Assembly (NCBI GenBank): GCA_020631735.1 | Contig: CM036159.1 | Coordinates: 98,324,701-98,388,700 of the forward strand | Source: Saccharum officinarum | Lineage: Eukaryota > Streptophyta > Magnoliopsida > Poales > Poaceae | Direction: 5' to 3' | Length of the DNA stretch: 64,000 nt | In this document: in pieces, positions 20,591 through 32,678 of the stretch | Position numbering within the stretch: the stretch's first letter is position 1 | Layout of the letters: each line of letters starts with the position of its first letter | The notes under the pieces: model-generated | Told to the model about the DNA's origin: nothing | The model's input: only the letters and a program-made list of their open reading frames with translations | Database searches by the model: none | Made by a program: the position numbers and the translations under genes

Positions 20591-23500
20591 TATGGCAGAA
20601 CCACCTAATATAATGCCCTCTCGAGAGTACTCGTCTTCCATTAGACACTAAGTACCCAGGGGAGAACACTAAACTACGCGATTCCGTCGAGCACATCGCA
20701 AGGGAGAACTCAAAGATCCACGTTTTTACATCAGGATCACAAATGAGAGAGTAAAGCTTACAACATCCTTACCATTTCTTACATCACTTTTAGTACAACA
20801 TCAGAGTAACTCATTATTGGGTTACAACAGCGGAATATCAAATGTTATCAGAGTTCAGCGGAAATGAAACCATTTTATGACAAGTTAAATATTAACATGA
20901 AGAATGTTTAAATGCATGAAATGATAATAGATTAATAATATTTTCCTGGTAAACTTTTGGTGAGAGTTCGAATAAATAAACTCTACTCCGTATCATAAAG
21001 GAAATCCTCGCTGAGCCCACCAGGAGGTTTCCACACACAAGTGTCAGCTTATCAGCACCTGTCACCTGCAACAGGGTAGAACAAACCCTGAGTACTCAAT
21101 TGTACTCCGCAAGACTTACCCGTCAGGAGGAAAGAAAAAGACTCTAAGGATTATGCATGGCTTTTTGGCTTGTGAGTTTCTTGTTTGCGAGAAGCAGCAC
21201 TAAGAGTGTGTCCTTAATTTCTTACTTTTAATAGCCGTATTTTATTTCTTATCCAACCTTCTATGTAAGCACCTAGTCTATACTCAAGCAAGGGTTGAGC
21301 AATCAGCACCATTTTTCCATCCTTCATCTTTCACTTCTTACTACGGTGCCAGAGTGCAGTCAAGCCATACCGTCACGCAGAAACGGCGATTCGTGAATCA
21401 ATGTGCCCAGCTGGGTGCCCCGAAAACACACGCCTCACTTGCACCCTAGGCACAAGTAAGACCAACCCATTCCACTCCTGTCAAGGCGTCCAGATCCCCG
21501 TCCAAACTGGGACTCCAAGCCCCCAACACTGTAAGCCCGACCTCAGTGTGGTGCTTAGACCTCCACCTAAAACCCACCCCTAACAGCCGGTCCGGAAAAG
21601 AGCCGGAACCCATGACAAGAGAGCAACAGGTCTTCCCGCTCCCATAAGCAAGTATATGCTCGGGACAATATATCTATGACTTGACTGGGGATCCAGTGCA
21701 ACAAACGGTCTTTAATCAACACAGGCGAGACAAATGCAACCTGAGCCTCGCTCAGTTGCCAACCAGGTCCAAATCCAATCCAAGAACAGTCCCGCCCGGT
21801 CTCCAATTATCCAATTACATTCATATTTCATGTGATAGTAACATGATGATAGTAACAATATTATAATTCCTATCTCTCGCGAGTGACAGGAAATCACTCG
21901 ACTTCTACCGGAGTCCTATAGCATAGCAATCTACACGATCCTGACATGCTAGTAAGACTCATGGGATCAGGATATTTATATGCAAGTGGGTTTCATTCAA
22001 CTCCTTTAAACTTAATGCACAAGCATAAAATAAAGTGCAGAATAATAGGGGTTATGCACCGGGGCTTGCCTGGGTAAAATATAACCAAAAGTTAGTATTC
22101 CGTCATGGTGACACGATCCTCAAGGCACCACCTTCTCTGCTGCTCCAGATGACTCCACGGTCCATCGTTGCTCCTAATACGATATACGTGAATGCAACGT
22201 GGAATGCAAATAATTAACGATAATCGCAACTCATAGATAAGATTTTCGTCTCTCACGTGAACTAGCTTAACGGCGACGTACTAAGCCACGTGTCCTTGCT
22301 ACCAGCAACACACTATTTTTCGACAACCTTTTAGTTATGAAACCCCAGTTGTTGCTTTAACATTTTACCGCTGAAACACATGTATTCCAATTAGGGTTTA
22401 CCGGCTACCCTAACACATTTATTATTATAGAGCTATCGGACTACAGTGAGCAACTAGTGATATTAGGATCCTATTGTACAATTTTTAGAGTCCACACTAT
22501 CACCGTCACCTCCCAAAACTTACTACAAGTTTATGTTTAATAAAGTTGAGCATCTTAAACTAATTAGAGCAAGTCTAAAAATATCATAAAGCTATGTGAA
22601 CCAACTGCACCTTTAGATAGATCATGGCTTTAAGAACCTAACAAAGCTTGTTTCATAATTTTTGGACTCCTACAAAAATGTGTATTATTGTCACAAGTTA
22701 TATCCTAAAACTAAATTAGAAAATACCTTAGGGCGCTAAAGGGCCGGCGGCAACCGAACAACCCAACAGCCCGAGATGACCCGCGCGGGGCAGCCGATCG
22801 TGTAGAGGGCCGGCCCACCAACGGCCCGAGGCAGGGAGGTAGCACACGCCTCAACTCCCCCGAACGCAGAGGTAGAGCAGAGGATGACCGAGAGGGAGGG
22901 GAAAAACCGGTCGATCTCCGGTCGGGTGGAGGCGACCGACGGCGGGGAGGCGGCTCTTGGCCACACCTAGACCAGCGCGTACCCACGGAGGGTCGCAGCC
23001 CGGCCGGTGGCGTGCCATGGTGCCGTGGCCACGCGCGCCCACGGCTCGGCGGCGGGGCGACAGCGGCGGTAGCAGCACGGCAGCGGCGACAACGGCGGTG
23101 AAGGATCAATCAACGACCTGGGAGGAGCCAGGGCGCAACAGCAGGTAGCCGCAGCGCAACCTGAGGTGGCTCGTGGCGCAACGGCCACGCGCGCCCGCGG
23201 CACCGGCGGGAACGGCCACGTGGCGGTGGTGCTGCGAGGCGCGGCGGGGCTGAGGAAGGAGTGCTGGAGGGGCAGCGAGCGTAAGGGAATGCGGTGGTGG
23301 GGGTGAAATGGCCAAGCGCGGTGGTTGGTGGCCTGGCCACGCACGCGGCGATTGCGGCAGGCAGCTGCACGGCAGCATCGCAGAGGCGGCTCCAAGGCGT
23401 GGGTTGCTACGCGGCGGCGCAACGCACATGCGAGGGGAATGGCGTGGCCGACGCAGCACCGATGGAGGCGGCCGAGCTTGGTGGTAGCATGACACGACCA

Positions 23501-24671
23501 AGGCGGGCATGAGCAGAGTAGGGGAACGGAGGAGACCGACCAATCCCAAACGGCTGGGACGGTCACCGGCTGCGGGCGCTGCTGCGCTACGGCGAAGCAA
23601 ACGGCCGGCAAGCGCGCGGTGAGGAGGAGAGGGTGCTAGGGCACGCTCTCGCCCGGACGAAGATGGCACCAGCAGTTGGACGTGGCGCAGCCGTGCTCCG
23701 TTGAGGCGGCCATGGCCGAGGCGAACAGAGGGGGGGCGAGGACGAGCGAAGCCTCGGCCTCCACTTGAGCGCGACCTCAAGGGGGCAGGGCGGCAAGGGC
23801 CGCAGAGGCACAGCTCTGGCGACACGACCCGACAGCGTGCACGCCACGGAGACACAGACACAGGCCGAGCGCGATCAAGCGTTGACATGCACGGATATTA
23901 AAGCAGAGCAGTAACCCCCAAACAAACCCGACTATGACCACCCAACTCAGTGAACCCCCAGTCGACACTATCACCTAGCTAAAGAAACAAAGCACTTGCC
24001 CAGAGGGTCGCCAGACCGAAAACTAGGAGTACGCCAACAAGGGTTTACCATGCCGAATGTCAGTTCGCGACCGAACACCGAAACACGGTGCAACGCGTGC
24101 TCTCGGCAGTTAGGCCAACTTTTACGAAGGCAACGTGACACCCAACAAGCCTGCCATCTAAACCAAAACCCGTGTGTTCGCTTAGACGCAACCAACTGTG
24201 CGAAAACGTGATGTTAGTGCTCAACCATTTTTGTTGGAACTCGAATGCCAAAATGGCATTGTCTAGGTCCGGTTCCAACTTGGACGAGCTCTAGAGTCGA
24301 GGTCAGATGGAGTTCCGAAATTGATTTTTGGGCTTGCAAAACGCTTGTTAACGATATTTATTCCCCAACAATGAGAGTTGCACTTTCACCTACGAAACTT
24401 GCGAATAAATTTTTACTTAAGCCCTATACTCAATCACATTTTATTTTCAGTTATAAAAATTGTTTCTCATGCCAACGATTAAAATAACCTACCGTTCTAT
24501 TTTCTAATTAGGGCCTCATTAGCATGCTTTCACACAAACCACTTTAATCGACATTATCTGCTTATCATTTATGTGAGGTAAATTTTTTTAAAACCCGAGA
24601 ACTTGCATACTTAATTTCTTTTAGGTTTTTAAACGAGGTGCTAAGCGGCTCGTAACACCAGGGGTGTTACA
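20591..24671 (-). repeat. Probable Ty3 (Tekay-like) solo LTR, ~4.1 kb
   Basis: On the minus strand the repeat starts TGTAACACCCCTGGTGTTAC at 24671. It carries the same landmarks as the other two Ty3 LTRs here: a GC-rich block (22730-23890), then AT-rich DNA with GACGGGTAAGTCTTGCGGAGTAC (about 21100-21125) and a GAGTAC/GTACTC inverted pair. No internal Ty3 coding sequence adjoins either side. ATGCA flanks both edges (20586-20590 and 24672-24676), supporting a solo LTR left by recombination. The left edge then reads TATGG rather than TGNNN, so one end base is mutated or the boundary is slightly off. ORFs in its GC-rich block are not considered genes. Confidence 0.72.
21114..21119 (-). other. 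5' splice-donor-like GTAAGT in the solo LTR
   Basis: GACGG|GTAAGTCT occurs here on the minus strand. It is matched base for base over GACGGGTAAGTCT in the LTRs of the intact element at 51-64 kb. Conservation between diverged LTRs suggests a functional donor in the R/U5 part. Confidence 0.5.
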
Positions 24672-25004
24672 ATGCATTTTAGGTACGGGTCGCATTATGC
24701 CTACGCTGTTGGAGATAGTCTGAAACCAGAAATAATTCCTCCCTCGTCTCTCAAAGCTGATGGATCACTTGACCTTCATGGCGGTTTCTTTGGGTGTTTT
24801 TTCTTTTTTCTTTTATATTTGTTTCGGCTAGATCTTTAAAAAATCATAGTAAATCACAAAAAAAACATTAAATGGAAAATTCAATTGTGTTGGACTTTAC
24901 ATGAGTAGATCTACACAGTGAACATATGATATAATATGATTTAGAACAAAGTTTTTTCTGTAACTTTAGATCTATGTTTTTCTATAATTAATTCATAGAT
25001 GCAA

Positions 25005-25245
25005 TTTATCTGGTCCAATTATGGTGAAATTTTTATGGTGGATTAATCATTGCATTCTTGAGCTGTAGAAAACATTTCAGGCTCATTGGATCATATATGA
25101 CTGACTTATAGATTTATCTATTGATGTATCTAGGTTTATCTAGATAAAACTATAACTCAGTAATACATGATCCAATGAGCATGAAATTTTTGCTATATCT
25201 CAAGCATTCAATGATTAGCAAAAGTGTGATTAGGAGCGGACGGTT
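25005..25245. repeat. Imperfect foldback of ~240 bp
   Basis: The arm with TTCAGGCTCATTGGATCAT (about 25078-25096) pairs with ATGATCCAATGAGCATGAA (about 25166-25184). Pairing continues outward (TTAATCATTGCATTCTTGAG with CTCAAGCATTCAATGATTAG) and inward to a short loop near 25125. Such a hairpin could be a MITE or a small-RNA source. No target duplication was seen. Confidence 0.6.
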
Positions 25246-25555
25246 AAGCGCAAAATTACCCAATCCCCATGCGCCCCTTGGATTAACATTATGTGGTCCA
25301 GGTTAGAAATTTGCACGGTTACACAGAGAGGTTGGTTTGCACTAGATACGTTGCCTTTAATTAGTCCAGGTCTGTCCACGTTGGCAGATCTAGACACACA
25401 AGTGGTACCCGCGATGAAAGGTTAGTATTCAAATCCTCAATTTCATGTCAATTGTGTTCGGATTAGCTAGCTGCAAAGTAGGCCTGCTCAAGCTCAATGA
25501 CGTTTTGTGCTGGTTTCAGTAGTTTCTAAAACCAACCCATATAATGACGGATTAG

Positions 25556-25660
25556 GCGGTTTGGTTTTGATGGTTCAGGCGGTTTAAACCATGGCTTTAT
25601 TGTCGAGTTGGTTTTGATGGTTCGAGCGGTTTAAACCCTGGCTTTATTGTCGAGCGCCAC
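25556..25660 (+). repeat. Short tandem duplication, ~53-bp unit
   Basis: TTGGTTTTGATGGTTC, then GCGGTTTAAACC and TGGCTTTATTGTCGAG occur twice in succession with few differences. Confidence 0.7.
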
Positions 25661-26636
25661 CGCCGCTACTACTACTCGAACATCCACCCCGCCATGGGCA
25701 TCCTGGGATGTCGTCGAATTAGTTGACAGGCACCTCAGGCAGGTACAGAGGCGTAACTAGCGATTTTAATTAAGGGGTTGGACAAATGTGATCGTATTTT
25801 TTAGTGTGATAAAATATACATAATTATATGTTTCAACAAATTTTTTAAAAAAACTACACTGTTTCTAACCAAAAGCATCACATTTTAATAAACAATAGGT
25901 GAAATTAATATTTTTGTGCTATAAATACAAATATTTATATAGGTATTTAAATGAATCTACTGTGTTGGGGGGCAGCTACAACCCGCACTGACCACCTCGA
26001 CCTTCTTCGGGTCCGCATCGTGCAGTGCATCCAGCACATCTCTCCCAATGTCTCTGCACGTTTTTCTTCTTCCCAAATTCTGGCAACCACCTCCATTACG
26101 GCTTTGCTTCCTTCGTTTTCTTCTTCCGTAATGCTGGGAAGTAGACGTCCGGGCGACGAGACACTTCCCTTGGTAGGCCTCGACGCCCGAATGGCCCAAC
26201 GTTCTCACCCAACTGGCCAACTCGAGTTGCTAAAAACGATACTCTCTGCTTTATCGTCTCCATTCCCGAACCCATCCACCGCAACCACGCCGCTACGGCA
26301 TGCTGCACCACGCTCGCACCGCCTCGGCCTGCTCCCGGGCGCCCGCATAGTGCTGCCGCCTTTCCGCGCGAGGCCGCACCTGTCGGACCGCCACTGCCGC
26401 CTCCACTGCAAGTGCCGCTCGTCAGGGGTAGCGTGGGTGCTCACTGCGGCCACGCAGCCGCCCTCCCACTGCCATCCTCCTCCACTATGACTGCACAACC
26501 GGATACCGCTGTGCAGTGTTCTGTCCATGCACCGACCAGGTTTTGCTAAAAGTGCATGTTGCAAGCGTATATTTCAAGTGTTTTAGATGTTGTAAGTGTT
26601 TCATATGGATGTTGCAGAAGTAGATCGGGATGTTGC

Positions 26637-28233
26637 TGAAAGCATCTAGGCCCCGGTGTTGGTTTTGGCAATTGATGACAACACATTATTTCCATGACTA
26701 ACGTGTGTTTTGCAGAAACGTTGGTAAGTTAGGTCATGGAGGTGATAACTGCTTTGGGCACTGTGGTATTCATGTCCCTTGATGGAAATTGTTTTGGTTT
26801 TCAAAGGATCAACGGCAAGATTAAGGACGGTTAGTTCTGGATGTCAAGGTGTTGAGTTACATCTGGAATAGTCGTTAGGATCTTTGTTTCTTCCTTTGAC
26901 CATACTATAAAGGGCGGCATGAGCGAGTAGCTTGACCTAGGTGAGTCTTTTATTTAGGTGTGGTGCACACTTGTCAAACTTAGCACTAGTAGCTCTAGAA
27001 TAGCTCAAAGTTCAGTTGGAAGCAACTTGGTTCAAGTTGCGTCGCGTTTAGAAGACATTTGAGCAGTTTACCCTTGACCGGACGCGGTCCTGGTCATGAC
27101 CGGACGCGTCCGGTCAGTACTAACAAGACAGTGTGGAGTTAACTGATCGACCGAACGCGGTCCTTGAGAGGACCGGACGCGGTGGTTAGTCTCACACATG
27201 TTCCACAGGGTAAACAGTGTAATCGGACGCGACTGTGAAGTGATCGGCGCGTCCGGTCACGTTCCAGTAAGGTCCCAAGCTGACCTGACGCGTCCGGTCA
27301 TCTATGATCGGACGCGGTCGAGCGTCAGATCAGTTTCCAGTAAGGTTCTTGCATGATCGGACGCGTCCAGTCATCTCAGATCGGCGCGTCCGGTCACTCA
27401 GCGATAACTTTCGGTTTCCGACCGTTACACTTGACCGACGCGTTCGGTCATGTCAACCGGCGCGTCCGGTCAGTGCGCGTTTTGCTGTTTCGGCAGATAA
27501 CGATTGGATTTGTCTGAGGGGTGTATAAATACATCCCCTCCACCTGTTTTAGAGGTCTCTTGCTCATTTGTTCAGCTAAGAAACACCTTTGGAGTGCAAG
27601 GGAGTGCAAGAGCCCTAGTGAGGATAGTGATTTGAGAATCAAAGTTTGAGATTCCTCACTAGTGACAAGAGTATAGCAAGTGTGCATCCATCTTCTCATT
27701 AGGCTTGTTGTGGTCAAGTGAGAGTTCTAGCTTGTTACTCTTGGTGATCGCCATCACCTAGACGGTTTGGTGGTGATTGAGAGTTTGGTGATCATCCGAC
27801 GAGCTTGTGGGTGACCCAACTCAAGTTGTGAGCGGTTTTGGGTGATTCGCCGCGACGGAGTGTCGAAGAATCAACCCGTAGAGAGCACTTGATCCTTACG
27901 CGGATCAAGGGGGAGCTACACCCTTGCGCGGGTGCTCCAACGAGGACTAGTGGGGAGTGGCGACTCTCCGATACTTCGGCAAAACATCACCGTGTTCCTA
28001 ACCCTTACTTTCAAGCATTTACTTTCGTGCATTACTTTCATTGCTTGTTTACTTTCCTAGAATTGCCATGCTAGTCTAGGATTGGAACTTAGGGTGCAAA
28101 ACTTTTATCGGTAGAATCACAAGGAACACTAGTAGACACTAGGGGTGAAGTTTGGCTTGTAGGATTTAATTCTTGCAATTAATTTTTAGAAAAGCCCAAT
28201 TTACCCCCCCTCTTGGGCATCTTGATCCTTTCA
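26637..28233 (+). repeat. 5' LTR of the outer sirevirus (1,597 bp)
   Basis: The LTR runs TGAAAG...CTTTCA. The U3 part (about 27075-27480) holds repeated CCGGACGCG/CGCGTCCGGTCA half-sites and palindromes. A TATAAATA box lies at 27524-27531. It is about 21 bp shorter than the 3' copy because the latter has one extra repeat unit near 49410-49455. Confidence 0.93.
27524..27531 (+). promoter_or_regulatory. TATA box of the outer sirevirus 5' LTR
   Basis: GTGTATAAATACATCC follows the CCGG palindrome array and precedes the presumed transcription start. In the 3' LTR the same place reads TATATATA (49585-49592). Confidence 0.7.
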
Positions 28234-28235
28234 AT

Positions 28236-28248
28236 TGGTGTCGGAGCC
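28236..28248 (+). other. Primer binding site, outer sirevirus
   Basis: TGGTGTCGGAGCC begins two bases after the 5' LTR. It is close to the initiator-methionine-tRNA-complementary site (TGGTATC-GAGC type), with G in place of A at the fifth base. Confidence 0.8.
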
Positions 28249-28286
28249 GTGTTGCTCTTTATTTAGGCTTCACCGCCTAGAGCAAG

Positions 28287-30665
28287 ATGTCTAATGGGGA
28301 AGGACCACCTCCCACTTTTGAGGGAGACGGTTTTCCATATTGGAAAATTCGTATGGAGGCGTACCTCGAAGCCATAGATGTTGGGTGCCTTAGAGCCGCA
28401 ACCGAAGGACTTCCTCCTATAAGGGATCCCGCCAACCCAAGTGGTGACGAGGAGAAATACAACCGGTGGAATGCAAAGGCAAAAAATGCACTCTATCGGG
28501 CCCTAGGCAAAGATATCTTTAATCGTGTGCGTAATGCCAAAAACGCTCATGAATTGTGGGAAAATCTTTGTGCTCTCCATGAGGGAACTAAAAGTGAGCG
28601 TGAGGAACACTATCACATTGCTTTAAAGAAAATCAATTCTTTTGAGATGCTTCCCAAAGAAAGTGCTAATGAAATGTCCACTCGTTTGAATGTTCTTGTA
28701 GAAGATCTCAATGCTCTTGGACTCACTCAAATGAGTCAATAGGATGTTGCAAGGAGGATCTTGAGTGTTCTTCCCGTTGAGAAGTATGGACACATTGTCA
28801 CCGTACTTCACCAAAGTGATCTCTCCGCCGCAACACCGACTCAAGTATTGGGAAAGATCAATGCACATGAGATGTACATGCATATCACTCCAGAAGAGGG
28901 CTCATCATCTTCCAAGAAAAAAGACTTGGCCTTCAAAGCTAGCCATGAAAAGAAAAATAAGAAGGGCCAAGCCATGATGGTGCAAGAAAGCTCAAGTGAA
29001 AGTGATATTGATGATGCATCACTTGCACTCATGGTGAGGAAGACCACCAAGATGCTAAAGAAGCTCAACAAGAGTGGCATCAAATTCGATGGCAAGAAGA
29101 AGAAATTCTTCACAAGTAGCAAAAGGAAGCCAATATCCAAAATGGATTGCTTCAATTGTGGTGAACTTGGCCACCTAGCTCATCAATGCCCGAAGCCTCC
29201 AAAAGACAAAGACAAGTACAAGAACAAGTACAAGGGCAAGAAGGATGATTCAAGTGATGAAGAAGATGAGAAAAGAAAGAACAAGCCATATAAAAAGAAA
29301 GATGGCAAGAAAAGAGAGTTCTACAAGAAGAAGAAGGGAGGCAAAGCTTACATTATTGGTGATTGGCTCACCGACATTGAATCATCATGTGAGTCCTCTG
29401 GTGATGAAAGCGACGATAAAAAAGAGAAGATCGCCGCACTTGTGATTGGGCCATCATCATCTTCGTCGACGTCTTCATCACCACCTTCACCGCCATCTTC
29501 ACCATCATCATCTACTTCCCACCTATGTCTCATGGCTAAGGGTGATCGAAAGGTATAAAATAGTGATAGTGATGATGATGATAGTGATAGTGATGATGAA
29601 TATGATGCACCTTCTTATGATGAACTTGTCAAATTGTTGAACAAATACTCTAAAATCATAAGAAAAACTAGAAATGAAAATGATGAGCTTCAACATGAAA
29701 ATGAATCACTCTCAACTAAGCTTGAAAATGCATATAAGACTAGTGATGAGCTCAAAGATCAAAATGAAACTATGTCTTCCTCTCTCAAGGAGCTCAAAAC
29801 TTCTAACAAGGAGCTTAGAGATAAACATGATAAAATTGAGAAGAAGCATGGTGAACTCATCACTAGGCTCAACTTGCTAAAAGATGAATATACCGCATTG
29901 AAAATCAACTATGATACTCTTATTGTTGCTAATGAGCTTGCCCTTGAGACACATGATGCTACTAACCAAGTTGTTAAGATTGATATAGCTACATCATGTG
30001 ATGATTTGATTGTTGAGAACTTTGAGCAAGGCTCTAGCGGCAAAGGCAAGAGTGTGGTTGAGGCCAATAACTATGATGATTATGTCAAGCTCAAGAGTGA
30101 GAATGAGATGCTTAAGATTGAGAACAAGAAGTTAATGGCTCTTGAAAAGCAAGCTTCAAATGAGTCACTTATTGAAGAAAACAAGAAGCTCAAGCAAGAA
30201 AAAGAGCATCTCAAGACCGGCCTAAGCAAGTTCACAAGAGGTCAACATTTGCAAAGTGAGCTACTCATGAACACCGTCATGAAGATGGATATGAGTGGCA
30301 TTGGTTACTTGGTAAATCAAGAGAAGAAGACTAAAGCTCAACAACAACAAAACAAGTCAAAGCCCAAGCCAAAGAGATGTGTTGAGTGTGGACAAGAAGG
30401 CCACTTTGCTCATGAGTGCAAAACTCCACCACCACAACCCTTGCCTAAGCATGCTAGACCCTTTGCCTTCAATGCTCATTACATGCTTAGAAAGGACTCA
30501 AGTGGAAAGATGAAAGTCATGTTCCTGGGTCCCCCTAATAAAAATAGGCCAAAGAAAATATGGGTTGCCAAGTCACTAGTTGAGAAAGTTAAGGGTCCTC
30601 TCAAGTTTGGGTCCCTAAACAAAAGGCTTGATCTCTTGTGTGTAGGTGAACTACAAGACCGGTAG
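28287..30665 (+). pseudogene. gag of the outer sirevirus (two nonsense mutations)
   Basis: One frame (792 codons) starts at ATG 28287 (MSNGEGPPPTFEGDGFPYWK) and runs to the TAG ending at 30665. It is interrupted only by TAG at 28740 and TAA at 29556. The N-terminal UBN2/retrotran_gag-type region (W..A..AL..RVRNAKNAHELWENL) is followed by a CCHC zinc knuckle CFNCGELGHLAHQC (~29150) and a lysine- and serine-rich linker. A coiled-coil region (29634-30200) and a second knuckle CVECGQEGHFAHEC (~30380) complete the protein. Two knuckles and a long Gag are typical of sireviruses. Both stops can arise from glutamine codons by one C-to-T change. The protein would form the nucleocapsid-like particle. 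Confidence 0.9.
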
Positions 30666-30692
30666 ATCTCATTGGGTGATTGATAGTGGTTG
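30646..30692 (+). pseudogene. Outer sirevirus pol, first piece (protease start)
   Basis: Right after a TAG, in the +1 frame relative to gag, the codons read VNYKTGRSHWVIDSG and then the first two bases of a cysteine codon. The DSG motif is the aspartic protease active site. The nested element begins at 30693; the codon is completed at 40996. Confidence 0.88.
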
Positions 30693-31344
30693 TGAAAGCC
30701 CAAGTTTGGTTTTGGTAATTAATGACACCAAGTTGCTAATGCCATGTGTTAAGTGTTTTGAGCTAGGCATAAGCAACACATGTGATGAAGGTGTACGTGG
30801 CAAGGAGTGGTGGCCACAAGATCACAAAGAAATGGTGCATGGACATGAAATGACGATCATGGTGGAGATGCACATAATATGATGGACTTGATGATCAAGT
30901 GGAAGAGAAGGATCTAAGAGCGCAAGGCAAAGGTATAACCATAGGGTTTTCCTTTTGCCGGTCTAAGTTGAGTAGAGAAGTGATTGACCGGGTTTAGGAT
31001 ACATAGCCGACTATCAAGAGGGGCAATCACGGTTAGCTCGGAAATCAAGTGCCACTAGATCATTGTTTTGAGCATATGCATTAGGATCTAGTAAAAGAGC
31101 TAACATAACGCCTTGAGAAATGTTTGTGAAATGCTAACACACATGCACATGGTGGTGTACACTTGGTGGTGTTAGCACATTTGCGAAGGCGGTGGAGTTT
31201 AAGCGGTAGAGAGGGGTTTGGGTTTCTCTCTCCCTCCCGCCGAGCTTGCGAGGTGGGATTCGGCGCTTTTTGGAGAAGTGAAATGCCTATTTTCTACTGC
31301 GCCGAAAGTCAGAAAAGAAACGGAGGCGAAAGGAGGTCACTGCG

Positions 31345-31770
31345 TTGACCGGACGCTGCACCGGACGCGGTCACGGTTTGACCGGACGCGTCCGGTCAGT
31401 TCTTCGTGGCGCGAGCGCTAGGGTTTGTGACCGGACGCTGGTCTGGCCTGACCAGCGCGTCCGGTCAGTTCAACTGGGCGTAAAAGAAAAGCACGCGACC
31501 GGCGCGTCCGGTCAAGCGTCCAGAGAGGCCGAGCGTAGCGTAGCGCCGATCGGACGCGGGGCGCGTCCGGTCACGTGCGATCGGACGAGTCCGGTCGTAG
31601 CTGGAGCTTACTGGAACGCGACCGGACGCTGGCACTGTCGCGTCCGGTCACTCGGTTGAGCGCGTCCGGTCAGGGCAACGGCTAGTTCTGACGCGCACAG
31701 TTCACGTTTGTCGTGTAGTGACCGGACGCGTCCGGTCACCCTGACCGGAGCGTCCGGTCAGCGCGATTTT
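31345..31770. repeat. Array of CCGGACGCGTCCGG palindromes and half-sites
   Basis: Perfect GACCGGACGCGTCCGGTCA palindromes occur at about 31379 and 31719. Many half-sites (CGCGTCCGGTCA, ACCGGACGC, CGGAGCGTCCGGTCA) lie between them. Equivalent arrays are at 39690-40130 (3' LTR), 27075-27480 and 49120-49530 (outer LTRs), and 44645-44950 (outer spacer). The arrays are CpG-dense and immediately upstream of the TATA boxes, so they probably lie in the promoter region. Confidence 0.85.
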
Positions 31771-31810
31771 TGCTGCGTCGTCTGTAACGGCTAGCTGCGT
31801 ACCCCTTCGT

Positions 31811-31818
31811 TATAAATA
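31811..31818 (+). promoter_or_regulatory. TATA box of the nested sirevirus
   Basis: CGTTATAAATAGATG lies just downstream of the palindrome array. The 3' LTR has the identical sequence at 40181-40188. Confidence 0.8.
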
Positions 31819-32620
31819 GATGTTGGACGGGGTTTGAGGGCAACTCTTGCACATTTTGAGATATAGAGACATACTTTGAGCTAGAGAACAACCCCTCCAC
31901 TCATCTCTTTGCATAGTTGCACATCTTGAGTGAGATTGAGTGAGATTCAAGTGCATTGCTTGAGAGTTGCATTCTAGAGGCACTTGATCTTTGAGTTGCT
32001 GCGGATTTCTTGTTACTCTTCCGTGTTTCCCGACACGGTAGACGGCTTGGAGCAGCGGAGGTGATTGAGCTCGCAATTGGAGATTGTTGGAGCCTTCACC
32101 AAGTGTTGTAAGGGGTTCTTGATCCTTCCCCGCGGGAGTTCGCAAATTGGATACTCTAGTGGAGCTCGTGGCTTGGAGGATCCCCATCTTGTGTGCGGTT
32201 GTGCGGCGCCCGCCGAGGGCTCGACTCTTGATAGTCGATTAGCTCGCGAACCGACAAGTGGGTGTATCGCCACAACGGGGAGTAGCTTGCCGGGAAGCAA
32301 GTGAACCTCGGGATAAATTCTTGTGTCATTCTCTTCCCGAGGATTTCTCTTGTATGATTGATTGATTGGTATTTCTCTTCTCTTTACGGCGGTATAATCA
32401 CTCGAAGCTCTTCTCTCGTATTACTTCTCGTTTCTAGCTTATAGTTGTTGTTGTGTTTAGTGAATAGCCTTGTACTAGACTTGTGTAGGTGGCTTGCTTA
32501 ATTAGTTAGAGCTAGTGCTTTTGCCTCGCCACCTTTCGTACTAACTCGTGGTTAAGTAATTCTTGTAGAAGTTTTAATTAGGCTATTCACCCCCCCTCTA
32601 GCCTATTTGGACCTTACAAG

Positions 32621-32633
32621 TGGTATCGGAGCC
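32621..32633 (+). other. Primer binding site, nested sirevirus
   Basis: TGGTATCGGAGCC lies two bases after the 5' LTR, the standard initiator-methionine-tRNA type. Confidence 0.9.
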
Positions 32634-32678
32634 GAGGCACCGTTTATTTGAGGCTTAACAACCTACGGTGAAAAAGAA

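Larger units (their letters stand above)
24677..26631. other. Intergenic DNA between the solo LTR and the outer sirevirus
   Basis: No gene is recognised. It holds a long foldback (25005-25245), a short tandem duplication (25556-25660), a GC-richer stretch (25960-26500) and a segment with ATGTTGCA/AAGTGTTT subrepeats (26545-26636). These subrepeats continue beyond the sirevirus at 50298-50540, showing the retrotransposon split an older repeat. Confidence 0.5.
30693..32618 (+). repeat. 5' LTR of the nested sirevirus (1,926 bp)
   Basis: The LTR runs TGAAAGCCCAAG...CCTTACA. A CCGGAC palindrome array spans about 31345-31770 and a TATAAATA box is at 31811-31818. One 26-bp repeat unit present in the 3' LTR near 39858 is missing here at about 31512. 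Confidence 0.95.

Noticed and set aside
20044..20641. Overlapping ORFs of 80-175 codons
   Set aside because: GC-rich region open in several frames on both strands; no homology recognised.
22711..23888. Long ORFs (up to 260 codons) in the solo LTR
   Set aside because: The same compositional effect; several frames are open at once and no domain is recognised.
27075..27480. Regularly repeated palindromes resembling a CRISPR array
   Set aside because: Spacing is irregular, units are half-sites and palindromes within a plant LTR, and no cas genes exist; it is an LTR regulatory repeat.
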